Source of the DNA: JAKCDU01 sp035551615
Lineage (GTDB): Bacteria; Actinomycetota; Acidimicrobiia; Acidimicrobiales; Palsa-688
DNA: 64,000 nucleotides
Assembly (NCBI GenBank): GCA_035551615.1
Contig: DASZNC010000107.1
Coordinates: 1-64,000 of the forward strand
Reading direction: 5' to 3'
The notes under the pieces are model-generated. The model did no database searches, had not been told where the DNA came from, and was given only the letters and a program-made list of their open reading frames with translations. Position numbers and translations under genes: made by a program. Positions 8,441 through 17,125 of this stretch are shown one piece after another; within the stretch, counting starts at the first letter, position 1, and each line of letters starts with the position of its first letter.

Positions 8441-10603
8441 ATGTCAATTGCCATCTCCGAGGATCACCGTGCCCTGGCCGACACCGCCGGCGACTTCCTG
8501 ACCAAGAACCAGGCCCTGCGGGCCAACCGGGAGCTGCTCGAGGCGGATACCGAACCTCGGCCGGCGTTCTGGTCGGAGCTGGCCCAGCTGGGCTGGTTGG
8601 GCCTGCACATCCCGGAGGAGTATGGCGGGTCGGGCTTCGGGATGCCGGAGCTGGCCATCGTGGCCGAGCAGATGGGTCGGGCCGCCTGCCCGGGGCCGTT
8701 CGTCCCGACCGTCATCGCCAGTGCCACGATCGCCGCCGCCGGGTCCGATGACCAGAAGAAGTCGTTTCTCGGCGCACTGGCCGACGGATCGCAGGCTGCC
8801 GCCGTGGCCCTGGCCGCCGACATCCGGGGCGACGGGTCCGGGCTCACAGGCACGGCCAACGCGGTGATCGGTGCGGCCACCGCCGATCTCCTGCTCCTGC
8901 CGATCGGCGAGCAGGAGGACGTCGCCGTCGTCGACGCCCACGCCACCGGCGTCACCATCGACGTCCCCCGCAACATCGACCCGGCCCGCCGCTCGGCGCG
9001 GGTGACCCTCGACGGCGCGCCTGCCCAGATCATCGCCGGCGGCCGCCGGGCCCTGACCGATGCGGCCCGCACCCTCCTGGCCGCGGAGGCGGTCGGTGTG
9101 GCTCGGATGGCTTCGGAGATGGCCGCCGAGTACGCCCGTAACCGGACCCAGTTCGGCCGGCCGATCGGCATGTACCAGGCGGTCAAGCACCACTGCGCCA
9201 ACATGGTCGTGGCCACCGAACTGGCCACGTCGGCGGTATGGGATGCGGCCCGGGCGGCCGAGACCGGTGACGATCAGTACACCTACGCGGCGGCCATCGC
9301 GGCCACCCTGGCCGTCACTGCGGCGGTGGACAACGCCCAGCTCAACATCCAGGTCCACGGCGGCATCGGCTTCACGTGGGAGCACGACGCCCACCTCTAC
9401 CTCCGGCGGGCGGCCGGCATCGAGGCGGTCCTCGACAACGACCTGGCCGCCCGCGACGTGACCCGGCTCGCCGGCCAGGGGGTCAGGCGCAGCCGGGCCC
9501 TGGAGCTGCCACCCGAGGCGGAGGCGTTCCGCGACGAGGCCCGCCAGTTCGCCGAGTCGATCCAGGGCCAGGACAAGACGGCTCAACGCACGGCCATGCT
9601 GGAGACCGGTTACGCCGTCCCGCACTGGCCCCAGCCCTGGGGCCGCAACGCCGGAGCCGTCGAACAGCTGGTGATCGAGCAGGAGTTCGCCAAGGCCGGG
9701 GTGCACAAGCCGCAGTACGGGATCACCGGCTGGGTGATCCTGACCCTGGTCCAGCACGCCACGGACGATCAGATCGCCCGCTGGGTGCGGCCGGCGCTGA
9801 ACCAGGAGCTCATCTGGTGCCAGCTGTTCAGCGAGCCCGACGCCGGGTCGGATGCGGCCGGCATCAAGACCCGGGGCAAGCGGGTCGAGGGCGGCTGGTT
9901 GGTCAACGGCCAGAAGGTCTGGACCAGCGGTGCCCACCAGGCGTCGTTCGGCCTGGCCACGATCCGGACCGATCCCGATCAGCCCAAGCACAAGGGCATC
10001 ACGATGATGGTGATCGACATGCACGGCGAAGGGGTGACGGTGCGCCCGCTCAGGCAGGTGACCGGCGACTCCGAGTTCAACGAGGTCTTCTTCAACGATG
10101 TGTTCGTGCCCGACGACGACGTGGTCGGGCCGGTCGACGGAGGTTGGACCGTCGCCCGGGCCACGCTTGGCAACGAGAGTGTCAGTATCGGCGGCGGGGG
10201 CGGCGGCCTGAGTACGCCGACCGACGCACTGGTCAAGCCGTTCGAGGCCGACCCGGCCCGGCTGCCCGGCGGCGGCGAGCGCATCGGGCGCTACATCGCC
10301 CGCCAGGAGGCCACCGAACTGCTCAACATGCGCAGCGCCCACCGGGCCGTGGCCGGCGGAGGTCCCGGACCGGAGGGTGCCATCACCAAGCTGGTGCTGT
10401 CCGAGTTGCGCCAGGACGCCGGCGAGATCCTCTTTGCCCTGGCCGGCTCCGACAGTGCCTACCTGGACGGGGCCGGCGCGGCCGGCGCCTTCGCCGTCCT
10501 CGGTAGCCGGGCCCTGTCCATCGCCGGCGGCACCTCGGAGATCAAACGCAACCAGATCGGTGAACGCATCGCCGGGCTGCCCCGCGATCCGCTGATCAGC
10601 TAG
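8441..10603 (+). CDS. double-domain acyl-CoA dehydrogenase (FadE34-like)
   Basis: A 720-residue protein, twice the usual acyl-CoA dehydrogenase length, made of two complete ACAD-like halves. The first runs to about residue 345, with the terminal motif GGIGFTWEHDAHLYLRR. The second starts near residue 355, with FSEPDAGSD, KVWTSGAHQA and a C-terminal GGTSEIKRNQIGERI. Mycobacterial FadE34 (ChsE3), which dehydrogenates steroid side-chain CoA esters, has this size and layout. Such fusions mimic the alpha2beta2 heterotetrameric FadE pairs of cholesterol catabolism. It is the first gene of a tight operon with DUF35, thiolase-like, MDR and carboxylase genes. Substrate assignment is by analogy only. 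The ATG at 8441 is well placed. Confidence 0.93.
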   Translation: MSIAISEDHRALADTAGDFLTKNQALRANRELLEADTEPRPAFWSELAQLGWLGLHIPEEYGGSGFGMPELAIVAEQMGRAACPGPFVPTVIASATIAAAGSDDQKKSFLGALADGSQAAAVALAADIRGDGSGLTGTANAVIGAATADLLLLPIGEQEDVAVVDAHATGVTIDVPRNIDPARRSARVTLDGAPAQIIAGGRRALTDAARTLLAAEAVGVARMASEMAAEYARNRTQFGRPIGMYQAVKHHCANMVVATELATSAVWDAARAAETGDDQYTYAAAIAATLAVTAAVDNAQLNIQVHGGIGFTWEHDAHLYLRRAAGIEAVLDNDLAARDVTRLAGQGVRRSRALELPPEAEAFRDEARQFAESIQGQDKTAQRTAMLETGYAVPHWPQPWGRNAGAVEQLVIEQEFAKAGVHKPQYGITGWVILTLVQHATDDQIARWVRPALNQELIWCQLFSEPDAGSDAAGIKTRGKRVEGGWLVNGQKVWTSGAHQASFGLATIRTDPDQPKHKGITMMVIDMHGEGVTVRPLRQVTGDSEFNEVFFNDVFVPDDDVVGPVDGGWTVARATLGNESVSIGGGGGGLSTPTDALVKPFEADPARLPGGGERIGRYIARQEATELLNMRSAHRAVAGGGPGPEGAITKLVLSELRQDAGEILFALAGSDSAYLDGAGAAGAFAVLGSRALSIAGGTSEIKRNQIGERIAGLPRDPLIS

Positions 10604-10613
10604 AACCACCGGT

Positions 10614-11036
10614 ATGACGGCTGACTCGTTGATGGTTGAGGCCTGCGCGGCCCGGTCGCTACCCCGCCTCACCGACGACAACCGGAGCTTCTGGACGAGC
10701 GGTTCGTCGGGCCGGCTGCACGTGCCCCGCTGCCAGAGTTGCCGCCGGTACGTGCTGCCGGCGTCGCTCACCTGCTCCACGTGCGGCGGGTCGACCACGC
10801 CGGAGCCGGTCAGCGGGCGAGCCGCCGTCTTCACGTGGACGGTCAACGAGCACCAGTTCCATCCCGACATACCGCCGCCCACGATCATCGCCATCGTGGT
10901 GCTGGACGAGCAGGACGACCTGCGCCTGGCCACCAACCTGGTCGACTGCCGGCCGGCGGATGTCCGGATCGGGCTACCGGTGTCGGTGCGCTTCGAGGAC
11001 CACGGCGAAATCTTCTACCCGGTGTTCGCCCCGTGA
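10614..11036 (+). CDS. Zn-ribbon/OB-fold DUF35 protein, acyl-CoA-binding partner
   Basis: A 140-residue DUF35 protein with an N-terminal helix, a rubredoxin-like zinc ribbon (CQSC and CSTC pairs, about residues 41-58) and an OB-fold domain. In steroid side-chain degradation DUF35 domains pair with thiolase-like aldolases (ChsH2/Ltp2-type) and bind the acyl-CoA. The gene starts 10 bp after the acyl-CoA dehydrogenase. Its TGA overlaps an in-frame GTG of the thiolase-like gene, which is the usual arrangement of such partner genes. Confidence 0.88.
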   Translation: MTADSLMVEACAARSLPRLTDDNRSFWTSGSSGRLHVPRCQSCRRYVLPASLTCSTCGGSTTPEPVSGRAAVFTWTVNEHQFHPDIPPPTIIAIVVLDEQDDLRLATNLVDCRPADVRIGLPVSVRFEDHGEIFYPVFAP

Positions 11037-11053
11037 GGCGCACCCCCACCCAC

Positions 11054-12214
11054 ATGGAGACGCCGGAGAAGGACGCCATCATCTCGGGCATCGGCATCTC
11101 CCGGATCGGCCGCCGCACCGGGATCCCGGCGCTGGAGCTGACCATGGACAGCTGCCGGGAGGCGGTGGCCGACGCCGGGCTCGAGCTCGGCGACATCGAC
11201 GGGATCACCTCGCTGGGCGACACGCCGCCTCTCGTCGCGGCCCGTGAGCTGGGTATCGATCCCGCGTACAAAGGAGGCGGCTTCGACCACGGCGGCCTCC
11301 TCTCTCCGGTCATGTCGGCCGCGCTGGCGGTGGCCGAGGGCCGGGCCCGCCACGTCCTCGTGTACCGGACCGTCCAGATGATCGGCGGCGCCTACATGCC
11401 CCAGGGGGAGGGCGAAGGTCCGGGGGAAGGGATGCAGGCGATCGCCCGCCTCATGGTCGACATCGACGACCTGGTCGCAGCCAACGCCTTCTCGGCCGCC
11501 AACTGGTTGGCGCTGCACTGCCGCCGGCACATGGAGATATACGGCACCACCAAGGAGCAGTTGGGCTGGCTGGCCATCAACTCCCGGCGCAACGCGGCGT
11601 TGAACCCACGCGCCGCCTACCGGGATCCGATGACCATGGACGACTACCTGGGCGCCCGGCCGGTGTCCGATCCGTTCGGGCTGCTCGACTGCGACGTACC
11701 GGTCGACGGCTCCATCGCCGTGGTGGTCTCCCACGCCGACTATGCCGGCGACGGCCCGCACCCGCCGGTCCGCATCGAGGCCATCGGCGGCTACGCCGGT
11801 TCGGCCGGCTGGTTCCACCGGCCCGACTATCCGAAGATGGCGTCGGTCGACGCCGCCGCCCAGATGTGGAGCCGCACCGACCTGCGGCCGGCCGACATCG
11901 ACATCGCCGAACTGTACGACGGCTTCACGTTCCTGACGTTCGCCTGGTTGGAAGCCCTCGGCATCTGCGGTGACGGCGAGGCCGGCCCCTTCGTGGAGGG
12001 GGCCACCCGCATCGCCCGGGACGGTGCCCTACCGCTCAACACCTACGGGGGCCAGCTGTCCGCCGGCCGCATGCACGGGTACTGGGTGCTGCACGAAGCC
12101 TGCCTCCAACTGCGCGGTGAGGCGGGCGAGCGCCAGGTGCCGAAGGACGTCGAAGTGGCGGTCGTCACCAACGGCGGAGGGCCGATCGCCGGCTGCCTCC
12201 TGCTCACCCGCTGA
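11054..12214 (+). CDS. thiolase-like protein (Ltp2-type aldolase, no nucleophilic Cys)
   Basis: A 386-residue thiolase-superfamily protein of the lipid-transfer/aldolase branch. The N-terminal half has GIGISRIGRRTG. The region that would hold the acyl-accepting cysteine reads GGGFDHGGLLSPVMSAALAV and has no Cys. The C-terminal half has AELYDGFTFL and NTYGGQLSAGRMHGYWVLHEA, as in Ltp2-type retro-aldolases, which use tyrosines to release a ketone and a short acyl-CoA. It pairs with the preceding DUF35 gene. The ATG at 11054 is chosen, but an in-frame GTG at 11033 overlapping the DUF35 stop is an equally possible start. Predicted role: carbon-carbon cleavage of a beta-hydroxyacyl-CoA side chain. 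Confidence 0.88.
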   Translation: METPEKDAIISGIGISRIGRRTGIPALELTMDSCREAVADAGLELGDIDGITSLGDTPPLVAARELGIDPAYKGGGFDHGGLLSPVMSAALAVAEGRARHVLVYRTVQMIGGAYMPQGEGEGPGEGMQAIARLMVDIDDLVAANAFSAANWLALHCRRHMEIYGTTKEQLGWLAINSRRNAALNPRAAYRDPMTMDDYLGARPVSDPFGLLDCDVPVDGSIAVVVSHADYAGDGPHPPVRIEAIGGYAGSAGWFHRPDYPKMASVDAAAQMWSRTDLRPADIDIAELYDGFTFLTFAWLEALGICGDGEAGPFVEGATRIARDGALPLNTYGGQLSAGRMHGYWVLHEACLQLRGEAGERQVPKDVEVAVVTNGGGPIAGCLLLTR

Positions 12215-12219
12215 TCACG

Positions 12220-13197
12220 ATGCGCGCCGCCATATGCCACGAGTACGGGGATCCGGAGGTCGTGCGCATCGAGGACCGACCCGACGATCCGGTCGGCCCC
12301 GGCCAGATCCGGGTCGGTATCGCCGCCGCCTCGGTCAACTTCCCGGACGTGCTCATTGTCGCCAACCGTTACCAGATGTCAGTACCGGTGCCATTTATTC
12401 CGGGTAGTGAGTTCGCCGGCCAGGTGCTCGAGGTCGGCCCCGGCACCGACACCCACAAGGTGGGCGATCGGGTGTTCGGGACCACGATGGTCGGCGCCTT
12501 CGCCGAGACCATCGTCGTGGCCGCCGCCGCTGTGTCGCCCATTCCGTCAGGGGTCACTGCCCGATCGGCGGCCGCCTTCGGGATCGGGCACCGCACCGCC
12601 TATCTGGCGTTGCGGGCGGTCGGCGACCTGCAGCCCGGAGATGAGGTGGTGGTCCTCGGCGCCGGTGGTGGCGTCGGGCTGGCCGCCGTCCAGATCGGCT
12701 CCGCCCTCGGCGCCCGGGTCACCGCCGTGGCCTCGTCGGCCGAGAAACTGGGGGCGGCCACCCGGGCCGGCGCGGTGAACGTCGTCAATCACCGGGACGG
12801 CGACCTCCGAGCCCGGCTGAAGGAGGTGCTCCCGGGCGGGTCGCATCTGGTCATCGACCCGGTCGGCGGTCATCTGTCGGAACCGGCGCTGCGCAGCCTG
12901 GGCTGGGGCGGGCGGTTCGTGACTGTCGGGTTCGCGGCCGGTGACATCCCGCGTATTCCTTTGAACCTCGTCCTCCTGAAGGGCATCCATATCCTCGGGT
13001 TCGAGTTCCGCGGCTTCGCCGTGCACCATGCTGAGGAGATGCGACGGGGCGAGGCCGAGCTGATGGAGTTGTTCGGTCAGGGGCGGATCGACCCCCACAT
13101 CGGCGCCGCCTTCCCGCTCGAACAGGCGGCCGCCGCCCTCCGCTACGTGGCCGACGGGCGGGCGGTGGGCAAAGTGGTCGTCGACGTGGCCCCATGA
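12220..13197 (+). CDS. zinc-free MDR oxidoreductase (quinone oxidoreductase-like)
   Basis: A 325-residue medium-chain dehydrogenase/reductase lacking the catalytic and structural zinc cysteines. The GroES-like part opens with MRAAICHEYGDPEVV and has FIPGSEFAGQVLEVG. The Rossmann motif is VLGAGGGVGLAAVQIG (about residues 141-156). Relatives are NADPH:quinone or enoyl reductases. It sits 5 bp after the thiolase-like gene and overlaps the carboxylase gene by ATGA, so it belongs to the operon. A role as NADPH-dependent enone or enoyl-CoA reductase of pathway intermediates is inference. Confidence 0.9.
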   Translation: MRAAICHEYGDPEVVRIEDRPDDPVGPGQIRVGIAAASVNFPDVLIVANRYQMSVPVPFIPGSEFAGQVLEVGPGTDTHKVGDRVFGTTMVGAFAETIVVAAAAVSPIPSGVTARSAAAFGIGHRTAYLALRAVGDLQPGDEVVVLGAGGGVGLAAVQIGSALGARVTAVASSAEKLGAATRAGAVNVVNHRDGDLRARLKEVLPGGSHLVIDPVGGHLSEPALRSLGWGGRFVTVGFAAGDIPRIPLNLVLLKGIHILGFEFRGFAVHHAEEMRRGEAELMELFGQGRIDPHIGAAFPLEQAAAALRYVADGRAVGKVVVDVAP

Positions 13198-14687
13198 CCG
13201 AGGGTTGGGACGAGGTCCTGGCCGACCTGGACCGGCGCCGCCAGACGGCGCGGGCCATGGGCGGCGACGCCCGGTTGGCCAAGCACCGGGCCGGCGGCAA
13301 GTTGGACGCCCGGGCGCGGGTCGACCGATTGGTCGACCGCGGGTCGTTCGTGGAGATGGGAACGCTCGTCGGGGGCGCCGATGCGCCGGCCGACGCCGTG
13401 GTCGTCGGCTCGGGCACCATCGACGGCCGGCCGGTCATGGTCGCGGCCGAGGACTTCACCGTCCTGGCCGGCACCATCAGTTCGGCGGCCAACTCCAAGC
13501 GTTACCGGGTGGCCGAACTGGCGGTGTCCGACCGCATCCCGCTCGTGATGATCCTGGAAGGAGCCGGGTACCGCGCCGATGGCCGGTCGCACGGCGGCCG
13601 GTCACCGACCGACCTGATCGCCCAGTCCCGGTGCTCGGGCCGGATACCGCTGATCACCGCCATCCTGGGGCCGTCGGCCGGCCACGGTGCGCTGGTCGCG
13701 CCCATGTCCGACTGGACGGTGATGAGCGAGCAGGGGTCGGTGTTCACCGCCGGGCCGCCGGTGGTGCTCGAGTCGCTCGGCGAGCAGATCAGCAAGGAGG
13801 ACCTGGGCGGACCCCGGATCGCGGCGACCAGCGGACTGGTGCACAACGTGGCCGCCGACGACGTCGCCGCCCTGGCCCTGGTCCGGACCTATCTCGGCTA
13901 CTTCCCGTCGTCGGCCTGGTCCTATCCGGCGGATGCGCCCGGCGGCGACGACGGTTACCGGCTGGTGCCCGAACTGCTCGACATCGTGCCCCGCAACGGG
14001 CGCCGTGTCTACGACATGCACGACGTCATCGAAGCCGTCTTCGACGACGGGTCGGGATTGGAGGTGCAGGCCGACTTCGGTCCGTCGGTCATCTGCACGC
14101 TGGCCCGGTTGGGCGGTCATCCGGTGGCCGTGATCGCCAACCAGCCCAAGGTGCTGGCCGGCTCCGTCGACGCCGACGGTGCCGACAAGGCGGCCCATTT
14201 CATCACCGTCGCCGACTCGTTCCACATTCCGCTCGTGTTCCTCGCCGACAACCCCGGGGTGATGCCGGGGAGCCAGTCCGAACGTCAAGCCATCCTGCGC
14301 AGCGGAGCCCGGATGTTCGCCGCCCAGAGCCAGGCGCGCGTGCCCAAGCTGACCGTCGCCCTCCGCAAGGCCTACGGGTTCGGGTCGATGGTCATGGGAC
14401 TGATCGCGTTCGACAACCAGGCCGCCACTTTCACCTTCCCGGGCACGACGATGGGGGCGATGGGGGCGGCGGCCATGAGCCGGGCCCGCCAATCCGACGA
14501 GGACGAGGCGGCCCTGCTGCGCCAACTCGAGGTCGAAGCGTCGTACCGGTCGGTCGAGTCGTTCGGCCAGGACGAGTTGATCAGCCCGGTCGAGACCCGC
14601 AACCGCCTATTGCACGCGTTGGAGCGGTCCCTGTACCGCCGGCAGGCGGCGCCGGAGCCGGCCGCCCGCATCGGCATCGTTCCTTGA
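13194..14687 (+). CDS. acyl-CoA carboxylase beta (carboxyltransferase) subunit
   Basis: A 497-residue carboxyltransferase beta subunit with paired crotonase-like halves. The N-half has the glycine-rich GPSAGHGALVAP stretch. The C-half has FLADNPGVMPGSQSE and the RKAYGFGSMVMG motif with the oxyanion glycines. This type carboxylates acetyl-, propionyl- or methylcrotonyl-type acyl-CoAs with a biotinylated alpha subunit, which is not in the window. The ATG overlaps the MDR stop codon. As last gene of the operon it could remove propionyl-CoA released from a branched or steroid side chain by forming methylmalonyl-CoA. That substrate choice is inference. Confidence 0.9.
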   Translation: MTEGWDEVLADLDRRRQTARAMGGDARLAKHRAGGKLDARARVDRLVDRGSFVEMGTLVGGADAPADAVVVGSGTIDGRPVMVAAEDFTVLAGTISSAANSKRYRVAELAVSDRIPLVMILEGAGYRADGRSHGGRSPTDLIAQSRCSGRIPLITAILGPSAGHGALVAPMSDWTVMSEQGSVFTAGPPVVLESLGEQISKEDLGGPRIAATSGLVHNVAADDVAALALVRTYLGYFPSSAWSYPADAPGGDDGYRLVPELLDIVPRNGRRVYDMHDVIEAVFDDGSGLEVQADFGPSVICTLARLGGHPVAVIANQPKVLAGSVDADGADKAAHFITVADSFHIPLVFLADNPGVMPGSQSERQAILRSGARMFAAQSQARVPKLTVALRKAYGFGSMVMGLIAFDNQAATFTFPGTTMGAMGAAAMSRARQSDEDEAALLRQLEVEASYRSVESFGQDELISPVETRNRLLHALERSLYRRQAAPEPAARIGIVP

Positions 14688-14702
14688 GCCGCCGTCCGCC
14701 GG

Positions 14703-15380
14703 TCAGCGGCGGGCCGTCTCCACCTGCTGGCGGACGCCGCCCACGACGAAGTCGACGCCGTGAGCGAAGTAGCCGTCGGTGTCCGGGCAGTCGACGAGGA
14801 AGCCGGCGATGGCGGTGACCCGGGGATAGCGGTCGGGGGGCAGGCTGGCCAGGGCCAGGCGCTTCTGGCGGAGGTGCTCGTCGGCGTCCTCCTGGCCCAG
14901 TTCCCCGCCCGGGCGGCTGTCAACAAGTGTCACTACCGTTGACAGCAGGAAGTGGGCCAGTTCGGCAGCCTGCTCACCTTCGACCCCAAGGTCGAAGAGC
15001 AGCCCGAGGGCCTTCTCGGTCAGGTCCAGACCGGACGGGCCGGCGAGCACGGCCAGCGGGGCAAGCGCGGCACAGCCGGGGTGGGCCCGCAGGGCCTCGA
15101 CCAGCGCCGAGGTGATCCGGCGCATCTCGTCCCAACCGTCGGCCTCGTCACCGGCGTCGAGGATGGCGGCCGCGTCGTCCCACAGGCGGGCCGAGACGGC
15201 GGTCAGCAGAGCGTCCTTGTCGGAGAAGTGCCAGTACAGCGCCATGGGGGTGACGCCCAGCTCCTGGGCCAGCCGGCGGATGGTCACCGCGTCGAGACCC
15301 TCGGCGTCGGCCAGATCCATGGCCCGGTCGACCACATCGTCGCGCTGGAGTCGGGGCCGGCTGGAAAGTTTCGCTCCCAC
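14703..15380 (-). CDS. TetR-family repressor
   Basis: A 225-residue TetR regulator. The N-terminal helix-turn-helix is VTIRRLAQELGVTPMALYWHF, about residues 32-52, and the C-terminal domain resembles the drug-responsive TetR-C branch. The open frame continues to 16553 only as antisense of the MFS gene. The GTG at 15380 gives the natural N-terminus VGAKLSSRPRLQRDD. It faces the MFS gene across an 84-bp region packed with near-palindromic GTACNTGTAC motifs, the obvious operator. Expected role: represses the divergent exporter, and probably itself, until a ligand binds. Confidence 0.92.
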   Translation of the reverse strand: MGAKLSSRPRLQRDDVVDRAMDLADAEGLDAVTIRRLAQELGVTPMALYWHFSDKDALLTAVSARLWDDAAAILDAGDEADGWDEMRRITSALVEALRAHPGCAALAPLAVLAGPSGLDLTEKALGLLFDLGVEGEQAAELAHFLLSTVVTLVDSRPGGELGQEDADEHLRQKRLALASLPPDRYPRVTAIAGFLVDCPDTDGYFAHGVDFVVGGVRQQVETARR

Positions 15381-15382
15381 GG

Positions 15383-15411
15383 TTGACAACTCTACACCGT
15401 AGAGGTTAGAT
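15383..15411 (+). promoter_or_regulatory. candidate sigma-70-type promoter for MFS gene 15465
   Basis: A consensus -35 box TTGACA is at 15383-15388. A weak -10 candidate TTAGAT is at 15406-15411, with 17-bp spacing. The -10 side runs into the near-palindrome starting at 15411, so repressor binding would block transcription. Confidence 0.45.
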
Positions 15412-15449
15412 ATACAACGTACATGTACGGCGTACGTGTACGACGTATA
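15411..15449. promoter_or_regulatory. TetR operator: 39-bp near-palindrome with nested repeats
   Basis: The 39 bases form an imperfect dyad (TATAC at the left end, GTATA at the right end; seven mismatched positions by eye, one of them the central base). Nested inside are a perfect 12-bp palindrome CGTACATGTACG at 15418-15429 and a near copy, CGTACGTGTACG, starting 13 bp later. It lies between the TetR start and the MFS ribosome-binding site. Confidence 0.65.
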
Positions 15450-15464
15450 GAAGAAGGAGACGCA

Positions 15465-16940
15465 GTGACCCGAACCCTGACCCCGCCGATCAGCATCCGC
15501 AGAGGGTGGACGCTGCTGGCCGTATCGCTGGCCACGTTCATGACCTACCTCGACAACAACGTGATCAACGTGGCCATCCCCACCATCCAGCGCGACCTCC
15601 ACCTCTCCCAGGCCGGGATCGAATGGGTCGTCAGCGCCTACATCCTGGTGTTCGCCGCCCTGCTGCTGGCCGGCGGCCGCCTGGCCGATGTGTTCGGCCG
15701 GAGATCGGTCTTCGCCATCGGGCTCACCGTGTTCACCGGGGCTTCGCTCCTCGCCGGCCTGTCCGGGAGCATGGACCTGCTCGTCGCCAGTCGGGCTCTC
15801 CAGGGACTCGGCGGCGCGCTGGTCACCCCGACCACCCTCGCCATCATCGCCTCCACCTACCCGGAGCCGGCCGAACAGGCCCGGGCCGTCGGCCTGTGGA
15901 GTGCCGTCGGAGCCATGGGCCTGGCCTTCGGGCCGCTGGTCGGCGGGCTGCTGAGCGAGGACGTGAGCTGGCACTGGATCTTCTTCCTCAACGTGCCCAT
16001 CGGCCTGCTCACCCTGCCCCTCGGCTGGTGGGCCATCGCCGCCGACACCCGGTCCACGGAATCGGCCGCCACCCGTTTGCGCCGCCTGGACCTGCCCGGC
16101 GTCATCACCTCGACCCTGGCCCTGGGTGGCCTCACCTACGCCCTGATCGAAGGACCGCAGATCGGATGGGGCACCGCCCAGGTGGTCACCGGCTTCTTCG
16201 TGGCCCTGCTCGCCGGCTCCGCCTTCCTGATCGCCGAGCGGGCGGCGGCCGACCCGATGGTGCACCTGGCCATCTTCACCAGCCGCATCTTCAACGGTGG
16301 CGTGGTCGCCATCATGCTCTGGGCGTTCGGCCTGTTCGGCATCTACTTCTACACCTCCCTCTACCTGCAGGACGTGCTCCACTTCGGCGCCATCGAGGCC
16401 GGCTCGGCGTTCGTGCCCATGGCCCTGCTGATGGCGGTCGGGGCCAGCGTGTCGGACCGGGTGGCCGCCCGCTTCGGTGCTCACCGGTCCGTCGGGTGGG
16501 CCATGGTCCTGATGGGCGGGGGCATCGCATCGGTCAGCCTGCTCGGCGCCCACAGCGGCTTCCTCGCCCTGATGCCCGGCCTGGCCGTGATCGGCATCGG
16601 CGGCGGCCTCACCATCCCGCTCACGTCGTCCATCCTCGGGGCCATGCCCGAGGAGCGGGCCGGCGTGGCGTCAGGCATCTTCAACGCCTCCCGGGAGGTG
16701 GCCGGGCTGCTGGGCGTCACCGTGATCGGCGTGATCCTGACCAGCCGCATGCACGCCGTGCAGCATGCGGTGCACAACCCGCAGGCCGCCTTCCTGAGCG
16801 GTTACCGGCTGGCGCTGATCATCGCCGGCGCCATGGTCGCCTCCGGCGGGTTGGCCGCCTGGCGGTCGCTGCGCACGGCCGGATCGGGTGGCACCGGCGA
16901 CGAGCCCACCGGTACGCCCCGCCTGGTCACCGCCGCCTGA
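15465..16940 (+). CDS. MFS exporter, DHA2 (EmrB/QacA) type
   Basis: A 491-residue 14-TM DHA2-type transporter. TM1 carries TYLDNNVINVAIPTIQ, motif A is GGRLADVFGRRS, and the antiporter motif is near WSAVGAMGLAFGPLVGG. The GTG at 15465 is chosen because AAGAAGGAG (15451-15459) lies 5 bp upstream; an upstream in-frame ATG at 15423 would fall inside the operator. It is likely repressed by the divergent TetR gene and exports a hydrophobic compound sensed by it. The substrate is unknown. Confidence 0.93.
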   Translation: MTRTLTPPISIRRGWTLLAVSLATFMTYLDNNVINVAIPTIQRDLHLSQAGIEWVVSAYILVFAALLLAGGRLADVFGRRSVFAIGLTVFTGASLLAGLSGSMDLLVASRALQGLGGALVTPTTLAIIASTYPEPAEQARAVGLWSAVGAMGLAFGPLVGGLLSEDVSWHWIFFLNVPIGLLTLPLGWWAIAADTRSTESAATRLRRLDLPGVITSTLALGGLTYALIEGPQIGWGTAQVVTGFFVALLAGSAFLIAERAAADPMVHLAIFTSRIFNGGVVAIMLWAFGLFGIYFYTSLYLQDVLHFGAIEAGSAFVPMALLMAVGASVSDRVAARFGAHRSVGWAMVLMGGGIASVSLLGAHSGFLALMPGLAVIGIGGGLTIPLTSSILGAMPEERAGVASGIFNASREVAGLLGVTVIGVILTSRMHAVQHAVHNPQAAFLSGYRLALIIAGAMVASGGLAAWRSLRTAGSGGTGDEPTGTPRLVTAA

Positions 16941-17045
16941 CGATGAGCCACCCCAGCCAGAGCCGGATGAGCCGCCACCTCATGAGCCGCCTGATGCACG
17001 TCACCGACCAGTTGCCCATCCCGGCCGGGCCGGCCGTCCAGCCCG

Positions 17046-17100
17046 CCGGCCGGCCCGTTCAGCCCGTCCCGACGGGCCCCGTTTCGGGTGGCCCGGCCGG
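17046..17100. terminator. nested GC-rich hairpin after MFS gene 15465
   Basis: In the 185-bp gap between the MFS gene and the HxlR gene there is a perfect inverted repeat, GCCCGTC (17062-17068) and GACGGGC (17071-17077). It is enclosed by outer CCGGCC-rich arms at about 17046-17057 and 17091-17100. No T-tract follows, as is common in high-GC actinobacteria. The rest of the gap has short direct repeats of ATGAGCCGCC type but no credible gene. Confidence 0.4.
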
Positions 17101-17125
17101 CGATCGGTCCGCTTCGGCTGAACCG

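Noticed and set aside
8444..10936. 830-codon minus-strand frame antisense to the double acyl-CoA dehydrogenase
   Set aside because: No domain motifs and typical shadow composition; the plus strand has two complete ACAD domains.
14703..16553. Apparent 616-residue fusion of a long N-terminal region to TetR 14703
   Set aside because: The extra N-terminal part is antisense of the MFS gene and crosses its promoter and operator.
16943..17125. Possible small peptide starting MSHPSQSRMSRHLMSRL after the MFS gene
   Set aside because: No ribosome-binding site; the frame runs on as antisense of the HxlR gene; the region looks like repeat-rich terminator sequence.
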